From: Candidatus Woesearchaeota archaeon
Lineage (GTDB): Archaea; Nanobdellota; Nanobdellia; Woesearchaeales; JAFGLG01
Assembly: GCA_016928155.1 (NCBI GenBank)
Contig: JAFGLG010000002.1
Span: 16,412 to 80,411, forward strand
Direction of reading: 5' to 3'
DNA: 64,000 bases
This document shows positions 6,948 through 15,088 of the stretch, piece by piece (positions within the stretch are counted from its first letter, which is position 1; the number at the start of each line of letters is the position of its first letter). Made by a program: the position numbers and the translations under genes. The notes under the pieces were generated by a model, which saw only the letters and a program-made list of their open reading frames with translations, was not told the DNA's origin and did no database searches.

Positions 6948-8681
6948 ATGAAGACAAACTCTTTTGTCTGGAAAATAGGTGGAGAAGCAGGATACGGCAT
7001 AATGACAGCAGGCATAGCGTTTGCAAGATGCTGCATGAGAGCCGGCCTCTATGTGTTTGCGAACAATGAATACCCCTCTCTTATCCGCGGCGGACACAAC
7101 ACTTATGATGTCAGAGTCAGCGAAAAGCCGGCCAAAGCACCGCTCACAAAAATAGATCTTCTCGTAGCGCTCAACCAGGACACAATAGACAGGCACAAGG
7201 AAAATCTGAATCCGGGAGCAGGTATTGTGTATGACAAAGCAGAAATGGACATGTCCATCAATGATGTCAAGCTCTATGATGTGCCGCTGAAAGCGATTGC
7301 AAAAGAATGCGGCAACGAGAAACTGATGCAGAACACAGTCGCCATGGGAGCAAGCTTTGCACTCCTGAAATTACCTTTTTCTCATTTTGAAGATGTCATC
7401 AAAGACTGGTTCAAGGGAAAGAAAGAGGATATAATCCAGAACAACATCAAGGCAGCAAAGAAGGGATATGACCATATAATAGAGAACTATGAGCCAAATG
7501 AATTCGGATGCAAACTCGAGCCAAAGCAGGGCCCGAAGAAGCTGCTGATCTGCGGAAGCGAAGCGCTTTCAGTCGGAGCAATAAGGGCAGGATGCAAACT
7601 ACTGTTCCAATATCCCATGACGCCGTCATCAGGAGTGATACACTACATGATGAATGTGTCAAGGCAGAAAGACATCGTGGTTGTGCAGCCAGAGGATGAG
7701 ATCGCTGCGATGAACATGACAATAGGCGCCAATTTTGCAGGAGTAAGGGCGATGACAGCAACATCAGGAGGAGGATTTGCGCTCATGGCAGAAGGGCTTG
7801 GATTAGCAGGACTCTCAGAGACACCTGTAGTGATAAATCTTGCAATGAGGCCGGGACCTGCGACAGGACTTCCGACGCATTCAGGACAAGCGGACCTGAG
7901 ATTCGCGATGCATGCAGCACAGGATGAGTTCCCGAGGATGATAATGGCGCCAGGAGACGCAGAAGAATGCTTCTATTGCGCAATGGAAGCCTTCAATTAT
8001 GCAGAGAAATACCAGATACCTGTCTTCATCCTTACAGATAAATACCTAGCAGAGAGCTATGAATCAATAGGATTCCCAGACCAGGACAAGGTGAAAGTGG
8101 ATAAAGGCAAACTAGTTCTGGAGCTTCCGGAACTTGGAGAGAAAGGCCTGTTCAAGAGATATGAATTCACAGAAGACGGAATAAGCCCCAGAAGCATACC
8201 TGGAATAAAGAATGGTCTTTTTCATTCTGCAGGAGATGAGCATGATGAACGAGGATTCGTGGAAGAAGACACAGAGAACAGGACAAGGATGCACGCAAAG
8301 AGGCTGAAGAAATTCGAGACACTGAAGAAAGAAGTCCCGAATCCGACAATTTATGGGGATGAGGACGCAGAGATAACACTCATCTCCTGGGGATCAAACA
8401 AAGGGAATGCCATGGAAGCGATGGAGATGCTCAAGAAAGAAGGAACAAACTGCAAGCTGATGCACATCAAGTATGTGTGGCCTTTCCCGACACAATCTGT
8501 GAAAGAAACATTATCAAAATCAAAAAAAGCAGTGCTGATAGAGAACAATGCGACAGCACAATTAGGATCACTTATCAAAGAACACTGTTTTATTGATGTT
8601 GAGAAAAAGGTCTTGAAATGGGACGGAAGGCCGTTCCACGCAGATGAGCTGCATGAAAAACTCAAGAAGGCAATAAGATGA
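6948..8681 (+). CDS. 2-oxoacid:ferredoxin oxidoreductase, fused gamma-alpha subunit
   Basis: This 577-aa protein has an N-terminal gamma domain (1 to about 190, with GGEAGYGIMTAG and RGGHNTYDVRVS) joined to the alpha/pyrimidine-binding domain (about 195-577, with FQYPMTPSSGV and the GPATGLPTHSGQADL loop). With the beta subunit that follows, it oxidatively decarboxylates a 2-oxoacid to acyl-CoA while reducing ferredoxin. The exact substrate is uncertain (2-oxoglutarate type by fusion layout). The start was chosen by a TATA-like CCTTTAAAAAC about 28 bases upstream; the open frame begins earlier, inside the divergent gene. The stop overlaps the next ATG. Confidence 0.92.
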   Translation: MKTNSFVWKIGGEAGYGIMTAGIAFARCCMRAGLYVFANNEYPSLIRGGHNTYDVRVSEKPAKAPLTKIDLLVALNQDTIDRHKENLNPGAGIVYDKAEMDMSINDVKLYDVPLKAIAKECGNEKLMQNTVAMGASFALLKLPFSHFEDVIKDWFKGKKEDIIQNNIKAAKKGYDHIIENYEPNEFGCKLEPKQGPKKLLICGSEALSVGAIRAGCKLLFQYPMTPSSGVIHYMMNVSRQKDIVVVQPEDEIAAMNMTIGANFAGVRAMTATSGGGFALMAEGLGLAGLSETPVVINLAMRPGPATGLPTHSGQADLRFAMHAAQDEFPRMIMAPGDAEECFYCAMEAFNYAEKYQIPVFILTDKYLAESYESIGFPDQDKVKVDKGKLVLELPELGEKGLFKRYEFTEDGISPRSIPGIKNGLFHSAGDEHDERGFVEEDTENRTRMHAKRLKKFETLKKEVPNPTIYGDEDAEITLISWGSNKGNAMEAMEMLKKEGTNCKLMHIKYVWPFPTQSVKETLSKSKKAVLIENNATAQLGSLIKEHCFIDVEKKVLKWDGRPFHADELHEKLKKAIR

Positions 8682-9529
8682 CTGACATGAAGGACTTCAA
8701 TGTGGCAGAGTTCCCGACATGGTGCCCGGGATGCGGCAACTTCGGGATATGGACAGCACTGAAAAAGACATTCAGCGAGATGGACCTCAAGCCAGAGGAC
8801 TGTGCAGTCATATCAGGAGTCGGATGCCACGGCAAATTCCCATACTGGTTCAGGAGCTACGGATTCTCAGGACTGCATGGAAGGCCGCTGCCTCTTGCAC
8901 AGGGAGCCAAGATAGCGAACCACAAACTGAATGTCGTCGTGATGTCAGGAGACGGAGACTGCTACGGAGAAGGCGGGAATCATTTCATACATGCATGCCG
9001 CCGCAATGTCGACATCACATTGATAGTGCACAACAACGGCAATTACGGCCTGACAACAGGGCAGTACAGCCCGACATCAAGGCAGGAATACAAATCAAAG
9101 ACATCGCCATTCGGGGTCGAGGAGCTTCCGGTCAACCCATTGATGACATCACTGACAATGGGCGCCACATTCGTGGCCCGTGGATATGCAGGAAACATGC
9201 CCCTCCTGGTGGAACTGATAAAGAAAGGGATGCAGCACAAGGGATTTGCGCACATAGATGTACTGCAGCCCTGCGTCACATTTAACAAGATAGACACATA
9301 CGAAGCACTGAACTCCAGAGTGTATGACCTCAACAAAGAGGGACATGACACAAAGGACTGGAAAAAGGCATTCGAGAAAGCGCAGGAAAACGAGAGGATG
9401 CCTATAGGCGTGTTCTATGAAGGCGACAGGCCGAGCTTCGAGCAATGGAGCCCGCAGCTGAAAGAGACAGCGCTTGTCGAGAAGAAACTGCAGCCGGATG
9501 TAAGGGATCTATTGGAAGGGTTCTATTGA
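8678..9529 (+). CDS. 2-oxoacid:ferredoxin oxidoreductase, beta subunit (TPP-binding)
   Basis: This 283-aa protein carries the CPGCGNFG motif at residues 17-24, VGCHGKFPYW, and the thiamine-diphosphate motif GDGDCYGEGGNHF...NNGNYGLTTGQ. It is the catalytic TPP-binding partner of the preceding gene, with which it overlaps by 4 bases (ATGA). No delta (ferredoxin-type) subunit gene is adjacent, as in two-subunit archaeal enzymes. Confidence 0.93.
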   Translation: MTDMKDFNVAEFPTWCPGCGNFGIWTALKKTFSEMDLKPEDCAVISGVGCHGKFPYWFRSYGFSGLHGRPLPLAQGAKIANHKLNVVVMSGDGDCYGEGGNHFIHACRRNVDITLIVHNNGNYGLTTGQYSPTSRQEYKSKTSPFGVEELPVNPLMTSLTMGATFVARGYAGNMPLLVELIKKGMQHKGFAHIDVLQPCVTFNKIDTYEALNSRVYDLNKEGHDTKDWKKAFEKAQENERMPIGVFYEGDRPSFEQWSPQLKETALVEKKLQPDVRDLLEGFY

Positions 9530-9548
9530 GAAGATTTAAATATATGGA

Positions 9549-9647
9549 GTTGCTCACCTTTCTTATCATAACAGAACGGTTTCATCACTGGAGAGCCTCC
9601 AAGCACTCCTCAGCTCTACTCGTTTAGTTCATCGAAAGGTGAGCAGC
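9549..9647 (-). ncRNA. Candidate structured ncRNA, possibly C/D-box-like
   Basis: A 14-bp terminal stem (one GU pair) joins 9549-9562 to 9634-9647 around a 71-nt interior. On the minus strand the interior holds CGAUGAA just after the stem, CUGA, then GUGAUGA, resembling C, D' and C' boxes, but the expected terminal D box is only AUGA. A minus-strand TATA (CTTTAAATCAT, 9678-9688) has correct spacing for a start near 9658. A plus-strand TATA (9535-9543) lies too close to the stem. Immediately beside it is a 7-bp hairpin with a GGGG loop (9648-9665). The class is uncertain. Confidence 0.4.
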
Positions 9648-9685
9648 CACCTGCGGGGGCAGGTGACAAATATTTCTATGATTTA

Positions 9686-9722
9686 AAGGTTCATTAAGTT
9701 TTAGCAGAAAAAATCGGAAGAA
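9686..9722. repeat. Direct repeat, left copy, flanking toxin-antitoxin pair
   Basis: AAGGTTCATTAAGTTTT followed by AGCAGAAAAAATCGGAAGA matches the copy at 10356-10390 at most positions, in the same orientation. The two copies bracket the toxin-antitoxin genes, which suggests insertion or excision of that segment by recombination or a duplicated target. Confidence 0.6.
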
Positions 9723-9759
9723 GTTCTGAGAAGTCGGAGATGCTTTAGAAGATGGCGAC

Positions 9760-10089
9760 TCAATAACCTAATCTCCTCAGATAGGCTTTCAGATCCTTAT
9801 AACCCCTGCTCCTGTCAAGGATGCAGAGAACGCGGATCTGATGATTTTCAACAGGATATATCAATCTCTTCTCTTTATCATTATCTTGGAATCTTATCCT
9901 AAACAAGAACCTATATCCTTTCAGACTTTTGTTCCTAAACGGATTCCTCAAAGCGAGGGACAATTTATTATCCAGAATGGATCTTGCTTTTGAACTTAGC
10001 GATTCAATCTGATCAAGAAATAAATTTGAAGGGACAAGGACATATCTATCTTCTTCTGAGCGCCTTGAATAAATCTTCTTCTGTGCCAT
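9760..10089 (-). CDS. RelE/ParE-family toxin
   Basis: This 109-aa basic protein has the RelE-type C-terminal strand pattern (LKGYRFLFRIRF, then RLIYPVENHQIRVLCILDRSRGYKDL). It is probably an mRNA interferase or gyrase-type toxin held inactive by the upstream RHH antitoxin. The ATG at 10089 was chosen; the open frame begins 18 bases earlier. It overlaps the antitoxin gene by 44 bases, the usual coupled order with the antitoxin first. Confidence 0.72.
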   Translation of the reverse strand: MAQKKIYSRRSEEDRYVLVPSNLFLDQIESLSSKARSILDNKLSLALRNPFRNKSLKGYRFLFRIRFQDNDKEKRLIYPVENHQIRVLCILDRSRGYKDLKAYLRRLGY

Positions 10090-10288
10090 AAAGCCCCCTC
10101 TCATCACTGACTCTCTTCAGCTTCTTTATGAGGGCAGCCTCTTCTGCAGTAAGTTCAGGCTCAAAGACCTTCTCTCTTACGGTCTCCTTTATGAAATCCT
10201 GCAATGTACCGAATCCATGCTTCTTGGCATAATTCCTAGCTGAGACCAGCAGCTTGCTCGGCATCCTGATATTCACCTGAGTATTCAT
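10046..10288 (-). CDS. RHH-type antitoxin
   Basis: This 80-aa protein begins MNTQVNIRMPSKLLVSARNYAKKHGFGTLQDFIKE, a clear RHH fold with its strand and two helices. The acidic C-terminal half (FEPELTAEEAALIKKL) would bind the toxin. A TATA-like CTTAAATATCA lies about 25 bases upstream of the chosen start. It should repress its own promoter together with the toxin. Confidence 0.72.
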   Translation of the reverse strand: MNTQVNIRMPSKLLVSARNYAKKHGFGTLQDFIKETVREKVFEPELTAEEAALIKKLKRVSDERGLYGTEEDLFKALRRR

Positions 10289-10355
10289 GCTATCAATAGA
10301 TACCAAATGATATTTAAGCTTTCCGGTCTGCCCCATGAGATGATCTTGATACATG

Positions 10356-10390
10356 AAGGTTCATTAATTTTTGGCAGAAAAATTCGAAGA
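10356..10390. repeat. Direct repeat, right copy, flanking toxin-antitoxin pair
   Basis: AAGGTTCATTAATTTTT followed by GGCAGAAAAATTCGAAGA is the partner of the copy at 9686-9722. This copy also contains a perfect 7-bp inverted repeat (AATTTTT...AAAAATT with a GGCAG loop), which is weaker in the left copy. Confidence 0.6.
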
Positions 10391-10483
10391 CAATTTGAAA
10401 GATATCAAATATATCCGGGATAGCCAGTGTGAGCAGATTAGGAAACAATAGATTATTAAACAAGCAAATGCTGGAGACAGTTG

Positions 10484-11065
10484 ATGGCAGACAAACCGAT
10501 CGATAAGACCATTGCAAAGATGCCGGAAGAGCAGAAGCAGGCAATAATCCAGCTGGCGCAGGTGAGCCTGTGGATAGACACATATGACGACATATTCTCT
10601 GATTTCGATCCCAGGCCATATTCCCAGAGAGCACTGTCAGATGACTTCATAAATGAGGCAAAGAAAGCAGTGAGAGAGACAAGCAGGGGCAAGATAGAGC
10701 TGAAGATCCTGATACCTGCTGCCAAGAGGGACAATGCGCAGGAGATCATGATCAAGAAAAGGCTCAGGAGCAATTTCAAGCAGTATCTCCAGAACATGCA
10801 CCTGAAAAAAAGAAAACTCCAGAACCAAGGACTGTTCTTCATTGCCTTGGGGGTCATATTCATGTTCATAGCAACATTCATCCTGGTCAGGAATCCAGGA
10901 CAAGGATTCCTGCTGACATTCCTGACTGTACTCGCAGAGCCGGCAGGATGGTTCCTGTTCTGGGAAGGAGGCAATCTCCTGATATTCAAATCCAGAGAAA
11001 GGGACAAGGACCTGGAATTCAATGAGAAGATGGCCAACAGCAGCATAGAGTTCAATTCTTACTGA
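10484..11065 (+). CDS. Membrane protein with two transmembrane segments (193 aa)
   Basis: The N-terminal ~110 residues are soluble and charged. Two hydrophobic segments follow near residues 115-137 (LFFIALGVIFMFIATFILV) and 142-163 (FLLTFLTVLAEPAGWFLF). No family is recognised. A TTG codon precedes the chosen ATG. Its 3' end abuts the broken Fic gene on the other strand. Confidence 0.6.
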   Translation: MADKPIDKTIAKMPEEQKQAIIQLAQVSLWIDTYDDIFSDFDPRPYSQRALSDDFINEAKKAVRETSRGKIELKILIPAAKRDNAQEIMIKKRLRSNFKQYLQNMHLKKRKLQNQGLFFIALGVIFMFIATFILVRNPGQGFLLTFLTVLAEPAGWFLFWEGGNLLIFKSRERDKDLEFNEKMANSSIEFNSY

Positions 11066-11539
11066 TCACATCTTGGAAAGCTTCTCTGCAACACCGATGC
11101 TCTTGATGACTAGCCTATAGAAATCATGATAACCCCTTATCGGCGTTGCATCTTCAATCAGATCCTGATGACATAACTGCTTCGCAAGATCAAACGCATC
11201 ATCAATAGTCGGAAGTGCGGCGACTTGATTGACCTCTTCTGCTGCTTCCTCGATGCTGCTGCCATTGAAATCCGCTCCATTGAGCATCAGGAAATATCTT
11301 GCAGCAAAATAAGCTGTCCTCTTGTTGCCATCAGCATATGGGTGGGTCTTTGCTAATCTTTAAAGAATAAAAGCAGCGCCATTGCAAAGGTCAGAATGAT
11401 CCTGATAATACAAGCTATGGAGCATAGTGCTGGGGTAATCATCAATGAGAGTGCCTGATTTGCCCCCTGTCACATTAAGGATATCATCATGCAATTTAGC
11501 GATATCTTCAGGAGCGGGATACTTAATCTCTTGGGACAT
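11066..11539 (-). pseudogene. Fic/Doc-family gene broken by an in-frame stop codon
   Basis: The frame reads through 157 codons with a single internal TAA at 11360-11362. The part before it is Doc-like (KLHDDILNVTGGKSG...LHSLYYQDH). The part after it holds the Fic motif HPYADGNKRTA and the conserved ARYFLMLNG. At the stop, AAFIL*RLAKTHPY corresponds to AAFIL-Q-RLAKTHPF in intact relatives, so a single CAA-to-TAA change would explain it. A short ORF from 11287 remains but lacks the catalytic motif. No RHH or Phd-like partner is adjacent. Inactive, unless read through or a sequencing error. Confidence 0.85.
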
Positions 11540-11677
11540 AGGAGTATATGATAATTTGCTATATATAAAACTTATTATTTTTAGTACTATAAAGTAGATA
11601 TTTTATTTATTTCTATATTGAAATTAATAAAAAAGAGAGGCATAACATTTATATTAAAATAAGAGGAAATAAAACTC

Positions 11678-12166
11678 ATGAAAATAGCCATCATGAGCGA
11701 CTCGCATGACCATCTAGAGCACTTTGATAAAGCGATTGGGATGATCAGAGCGCTCGGGATCAGGACAATCCTGCACTGCGGGGACCTCTCTGCACCAATA
11801 TTATTGAAGAAGTTTGCTGAACTTGAGTTTGAGCTGCATATGGTTTCAGGAAACACAAATGATGAGTACACCTTCATGAAGATCTGCTGTGCAAATAAGC
11901 ATCTCAACCATCATGGCATATATGCCGACCTTGAATTGGGCGGCAAGAAGATCGCCATGGTACATTATCCAGAGCTGGCAGAAGGGCTTGCATCAACCGG
12001 AAAATATAATATCATATTCTATGGACATGATCATACATCTGCAGTGAAGAAGATCGGAAAGACAATACTGGCAAACCCCGGAGAGATATTAGGCTTCAGG
12101 AACAGGCCAAGCATTGCAGTATATGACACTGAGACAAATGAAGTCGAGATAAAGGAGGTAGAATAA
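11678..12166 (+). CDS. YfcE/MJ0936-type metallophosphoesterase
   Basis: This 162-aa protein has all the dimetal motifs in order: DSHDH (8-12), HCGDLS, SGNTND, HYPE and GHDHT. Members hydrolyse phosphodiesters; the physiological substrate in archaea is unknown. The gene is followed by a DUF4870 gene after one base, so the two are co-transcribed, although no functional link is known. Confidence 0.9.
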   Translation: MKIAIMSDSHDHLEHFDKAIGMIRALGIRTILHCGDLSAPILLKKFAELEFELHMVSGNTNDEYTFMKICCANKHLNHHGIYADLELGGKKIAMVHYPELAEGLASTGKYNIIFYGHDHTSAVKKIGKTILANPGEILGFRNRPSIAVYDTETNEVEIKEVE

Positions 12167-12167
12167 A

Positions 12168-12503
12168 ATGGCAAAATTAAGTTCAGACGAGCAGATGGCA
12201 TCAATCCTGTCATATCTAGGCATACTTGTATTGATACCATGGTTAGCGATAAAGAAGAAGAGCCCATTCGCACTGTTCCACATCAGGCAGGGGATGCTGC
12301 TCTTCATCATTGAAGTCATTGTGTGGGTCTTGGTAGCTATCCTGAGCTCATTCCTATGGTTCATGTGGGTCGCGATCATGCCGCTACTGCAGCTGCTGTT
12401 CCTTGTCGTGATAATAGTCGCGATAGTCAAGGCTTTCCAGGGAGAGCAGTGGAAGATCCCATTGATCGGAGACCATCTGGACAAGGTAGAGTGGGTCAAG
12501 TAA
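12168..12503 (+). CDS. DUF4870/Tic20-like small membrane protein
   Basis: This 111-aa protein has three hydrophobic segments. The pattern SILSYLGILVLIPWL...FALFHIRQGMLLFI matches the DUF4870 family. The function is unknown. A GGAGG-type ribosome site lies in the end of the upstream gene. A T-tract (12511-12517) right after the stop probably terminates transcription. Confidence 0.8.
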   Translation: MAKLSSDEQMASILSYLGILVLIPWLAIKKKSPFALFHIRQGMLLFIIEVIVWVLVAILSSFLWFMWVAIMPLLQLLFLVVIIVAIVKAFQGEQWKIPLIGDHLDKVEWVK

Positions 12504-12530
12504 ACATAATTTTTTTATTTCCATTTAATC

Positions 12531-12560
12531 GAGCAGCCCTGACTTGTGTAAGGGCTTGCT
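12531..12560. other. Hairpin in the spacer after DUF4870
   Basis: AGCAGCCCT pairs with AGGGC-T-TGCT around a 10-nt loop, with one bulged T. It lies beyond the likely T-tract terminator. It may be a terminator for either strand or a small RNA. The rest of the 254-base spacer shows only a TATA-like CAGTATTTAAATC (12669-12681), for the lipoprotein gene. Confidence 0.35.
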
Positions 12561-12757
12561 GATCTCTTTTTCTGACATAAAAGAATCAATGCTGCTCCTC
12601 AACAGAAATACCGGCCATCAGGACACACAAGAATGTCACTATTTGTCATGTGCACATTATGAATTTTTCAGTATTTAAATCTTGCTGTTTTTCTGTTTTG
12701 CCGACGAAAAAGCTTTTATAGACAAAGAGCCAAAGAGTTCGGAAAAAGGTGGGGCAA

Positions 12758-13939
12758 ATGAAAAAAGAGACATTGTTCATCATTTCCATCATCACTATGA
12801 TCTTGTTCTGCACACTGCTCTCCGGATGCAAATATTTCCCTTATCTCTTCGGATCAGGAGGGATGGATGACATCACAGGACAGGTAATCAAAGAGATCGG
12901 AGAAGAGAATCTCACAAAACTTTTTGAAAAGCTTGCAAATTATTCTGAAAACCTGACATTCAATGGGACAGGCGGAGGATCAGGCCGAGCAGGCGGAACT
13001 GAAAATGGGACCGGCAGCGGAGCTGGCGGCTACAAGTCACCAAAAGGGACGCAGTCATACACCATAGGACCATCGGGCGGAAGCGCCTCGCCAATGATGA
13101 TGAAAGGAGGCTCTCCATTAATCATGAAAGGAGGCTCTTCAGGAGGATCCGGTGGATCAAGCGGTGGCTCAACAGGAGGAACTGACAATCAAACAAACGG
13201 CACCGGAGGAACAGGCGGAAGCGGAGGTTCCGGAGGGACAGGCGGGACAGGAGGGCCTGGAACAGGCAACCAAACCAATAGCACAGGAGGAACAGGAGGG
13301 AGTGGTGGCACAGGAGGTACCGGTGGCACTGGGACCAACAATCAAACAAACGGCACCGGAGGAACAGGAGGGACAGGAGGAACTGGTGGGACAGGAGGAA
13401 CCCCTCTCGATTGCGGAGACGGATACTGCGATGCAGACGAGAACTGCGCCAACTGTCAGGAAGACTGCGAATGCGACCAAGGATATGAATGCAACCCCAG
13501 CCATCCGAATATAGATGTCAAAGGATGCTATCTCCTGTCACTCGAGGACTGCGGCGACGGATTCTGCGACGATGAAGAGAACTGCCTGAACTGCGAACTG
13601 GACTGCAGATGCACGCCATCACAGCAATGCAACCCTGAAGTCCCCATCTCAGATGAATATGGATGCTATTCTTTTTACTGCGGCGACGGGATATGCTCAT
13701 ATTATTTTGAGGATATAGACACATGTTTCATCGACTGCAAGACCGGATGCGGCAATGGGCTGTGCGAGATAAACCTCGGAGAGACATGCAAGAACTGCAG
13801 GGACTGCTACTGCACACAGGGATTCATATGCGGCAATACTCTCCAATGTGTCAGGGAGGGAGTATGCGGAAATGGAGTATGCGAAGCTGAATATGGAGAA
13901 TACTGCATGAGCTGCCCTGCTGACTGCGGCGTGTGCTGA
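12758..13939 (+). CDS. Secreted lipoprotein with Gly/Thr linker and five CGDGxC repeats
   Basis: This 393-aa protein has a signal peptide and lipobox-like LLSGCKYF (Cys about residue 24). A long Gly/Ser/Thr/Asn linker (about 75-220) is built of TGGTGG and NQTNGTGG units with N-glycosylation sequons. The C-terminal part has five Cys-rich repeats of the CGDGYCDADENCANCQEDC type (also CGNGLC, CGNGVC). It is probably displayed on the cell surface and stabilised by disulphides; such repeats are common in DPANN surface proteins. The ATG was chosen over an upstream GTG because it follows GGTGGGGC. No catalytic domain is seen. Confidence 0.8.
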   Translation: MKKETLFIISIITMILFCTLLSGCKYFPYLFGSGGMDDITGQVIKEIGEENLTKLFEKLANYSENLTFNGTGGGSGRAGGTENGTGSGAGGYKSPKGTQSYTIGPSGGSASPMMMKGGSPLIMKGGSSGGSGGSSGGSTGGTDNQTNGTGGTGGSGGSGGTGGTGGPGTGNQTNSTGGTGGSGGTGGTGGTGTNNQTNGTGGTGGTGGTGGTGGTPLDCGDGYCDADENCANCQEDCECDQGYECNPSHPNIDVKGCYLLSLEDCGDGFCDDEENCLNCELDCRCTPSQQCNPEVPISDEYGCYSFYCGDGICSYYFEDIDTCFIDCKTGCGNGLCEINLGETCKNCRDCYCTQGFICGNTLQCVREGVCGNGVCEAEYGEYCMSCPADCGVC

Positions 13940-14086
13940 TCAATATTTTTTCCTTTTCTCTGTCTTTAACAGGATTCATTCCCTGTTGTTATTATATTAA
14001 CATTAAGTTATTATATTAATTCAACCTATAGCAGCCATATGGCAGTTCCCAAGACAAAGAAATGAAGAAATTCTAAAGGTGATCAC

Positions 14087-15079
14087 ATGAGAATATGCAA
14101 TGCAACAAGAATAGACAGCGCTATGCCAGTTGAGGCAACCCAGATGGCAGCAAGTGAATCCTGCCAGCATAGTGAGGAAAAACAGAGTTATGTGAACCCA
14201 AGCCTGGGCCAGATAGGGGTCATGTACCATGACAGCCGAAACGACCGGATAAAATATTTCTCCACTGACATCCACACCTCACCAAATTCAGTTGATGACC
14301 TTGTTGATGAAGGGCTTAGGCTCGCCAGTGAGAGAGGAACAACAAGACTGAACGCCAGATTCCTGTGCACCGAAGAATGCAGCTATGATGGGCCTATCGA
14401 AGCGAGAATCCCATTGAACAATGGATTCACCGGCCTTGAACTCATATATGTGGGGATAAATTCATCAGAAAGGACCACTGACCCGAAGACAAGAGCAGAC
14501 GAGGACAGGCTCGTTGCTGTCATACTCTCCTCAGAAAGATCCAGCAGAGAAACCACACCAGGCTATTCAATACACCACCTGACTGCCCAGAACACAACTG
14601 AATCTGACATCAGCGACATGGTCAGGCTTTATGCAGAGGCATTCACAACATACACAACAGTATTGGACGCTGAAAACGTCAGAAGGATGATCGACAACTC
14701 AGTGGTGTATGCAGTAAGAAATCCCGCAGGGAGAATAGTCTCCACTGTCGTCGCAGAGATCGGAGAAGTACCCACAGAAAGAGGGATCATGAGGATCACA
14801 GAGCTCAGCGAGATGGCGACTCTGCGTGAATGCCGGGGATCAGGCCTTGTCACCTTAGCCACTGAACAATTGGTAGAAGATATCAGGGACAGGGTGGATC
14901 TGATCTATGCAGAAGCGAGAGCCCCACATGCAGCAATAAACAAATCCTTCCATAACATGGGATTCTCATATGCAGGAAGACTCGACAAGCAATGCATACT
15001 GTCAGGAGACAGGGAGATCGCTGAAACCGGACCTTATGAAAACCTCAATGTCTGGTACATGCTGCCCCATGACGATTAG
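14087..15079 (+). CDS. GNAT-family acetyltransferase-like protein
   Basis: The C-terminal half (about 155-330) reads as a GNAT domain: ISDMVRLYAEAFTTY..., VVYAVRNPAGRIVSTVVAE, then MATLRECRGSGLVTLATEQLV at the acetyl-CoA loop, and HNMGFSYAGRL near the end. The layout resembles beta-lysine acetyltransferase AblB-like proteins, but the partner mutase AblA is not nearby. The N-terminal 150 residues are unassigned. The next gene (M23 peptidase) starts 9 bases later, preceded by AGGAGG, so the pair forms an operon. Confidence 0.65.
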   Translation: MRICNATRIDSAMPVEATQMAASESCQHSEEKQSYVNPSLGQIGVMYHDSRNDRIKYFSTDIHTSPNSVDDLVDEGLRLASERGTTRLNARFLCTEECSYDGPIEARIPLNNGFTGLELIYVGINSSERTTDPKTRADEDRLVAVILSSERSSRETTPGYSIHHLTAQNTTESDISDMVRLYAEAFTTYTTVLDAENVRRMIDNSVVYAVRNPAGRIVSTVVAEIGEVPTERGIMRITELSEMATLRECRGSGLVTLATEQLVEDIRDRVDLIYAEARAPHAAINKSFHNMGFSYAGRLDKQCILSGDREIAETGPYENLNVWYMLPHDD

Positions 15080-15088
15080 GAGGAGAAG

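Noticed and set aside
8719..9285. 188-aa ORF in another frame of the oxidoreductase beta gene
   Set aside because: The beta subunit frame matches its family throughout; this overlapping frame gives an Arg/His-rich sequence typical of shadow ORFs.
13122..13514. Overlapping ORFs in the Gly-rich region of the lipoprotein gene
   Set aside because: The repetitive GGA/ACA codons keep several frames open; only the lipoprotein frame has a signal peptide and ordered Cys repeats.
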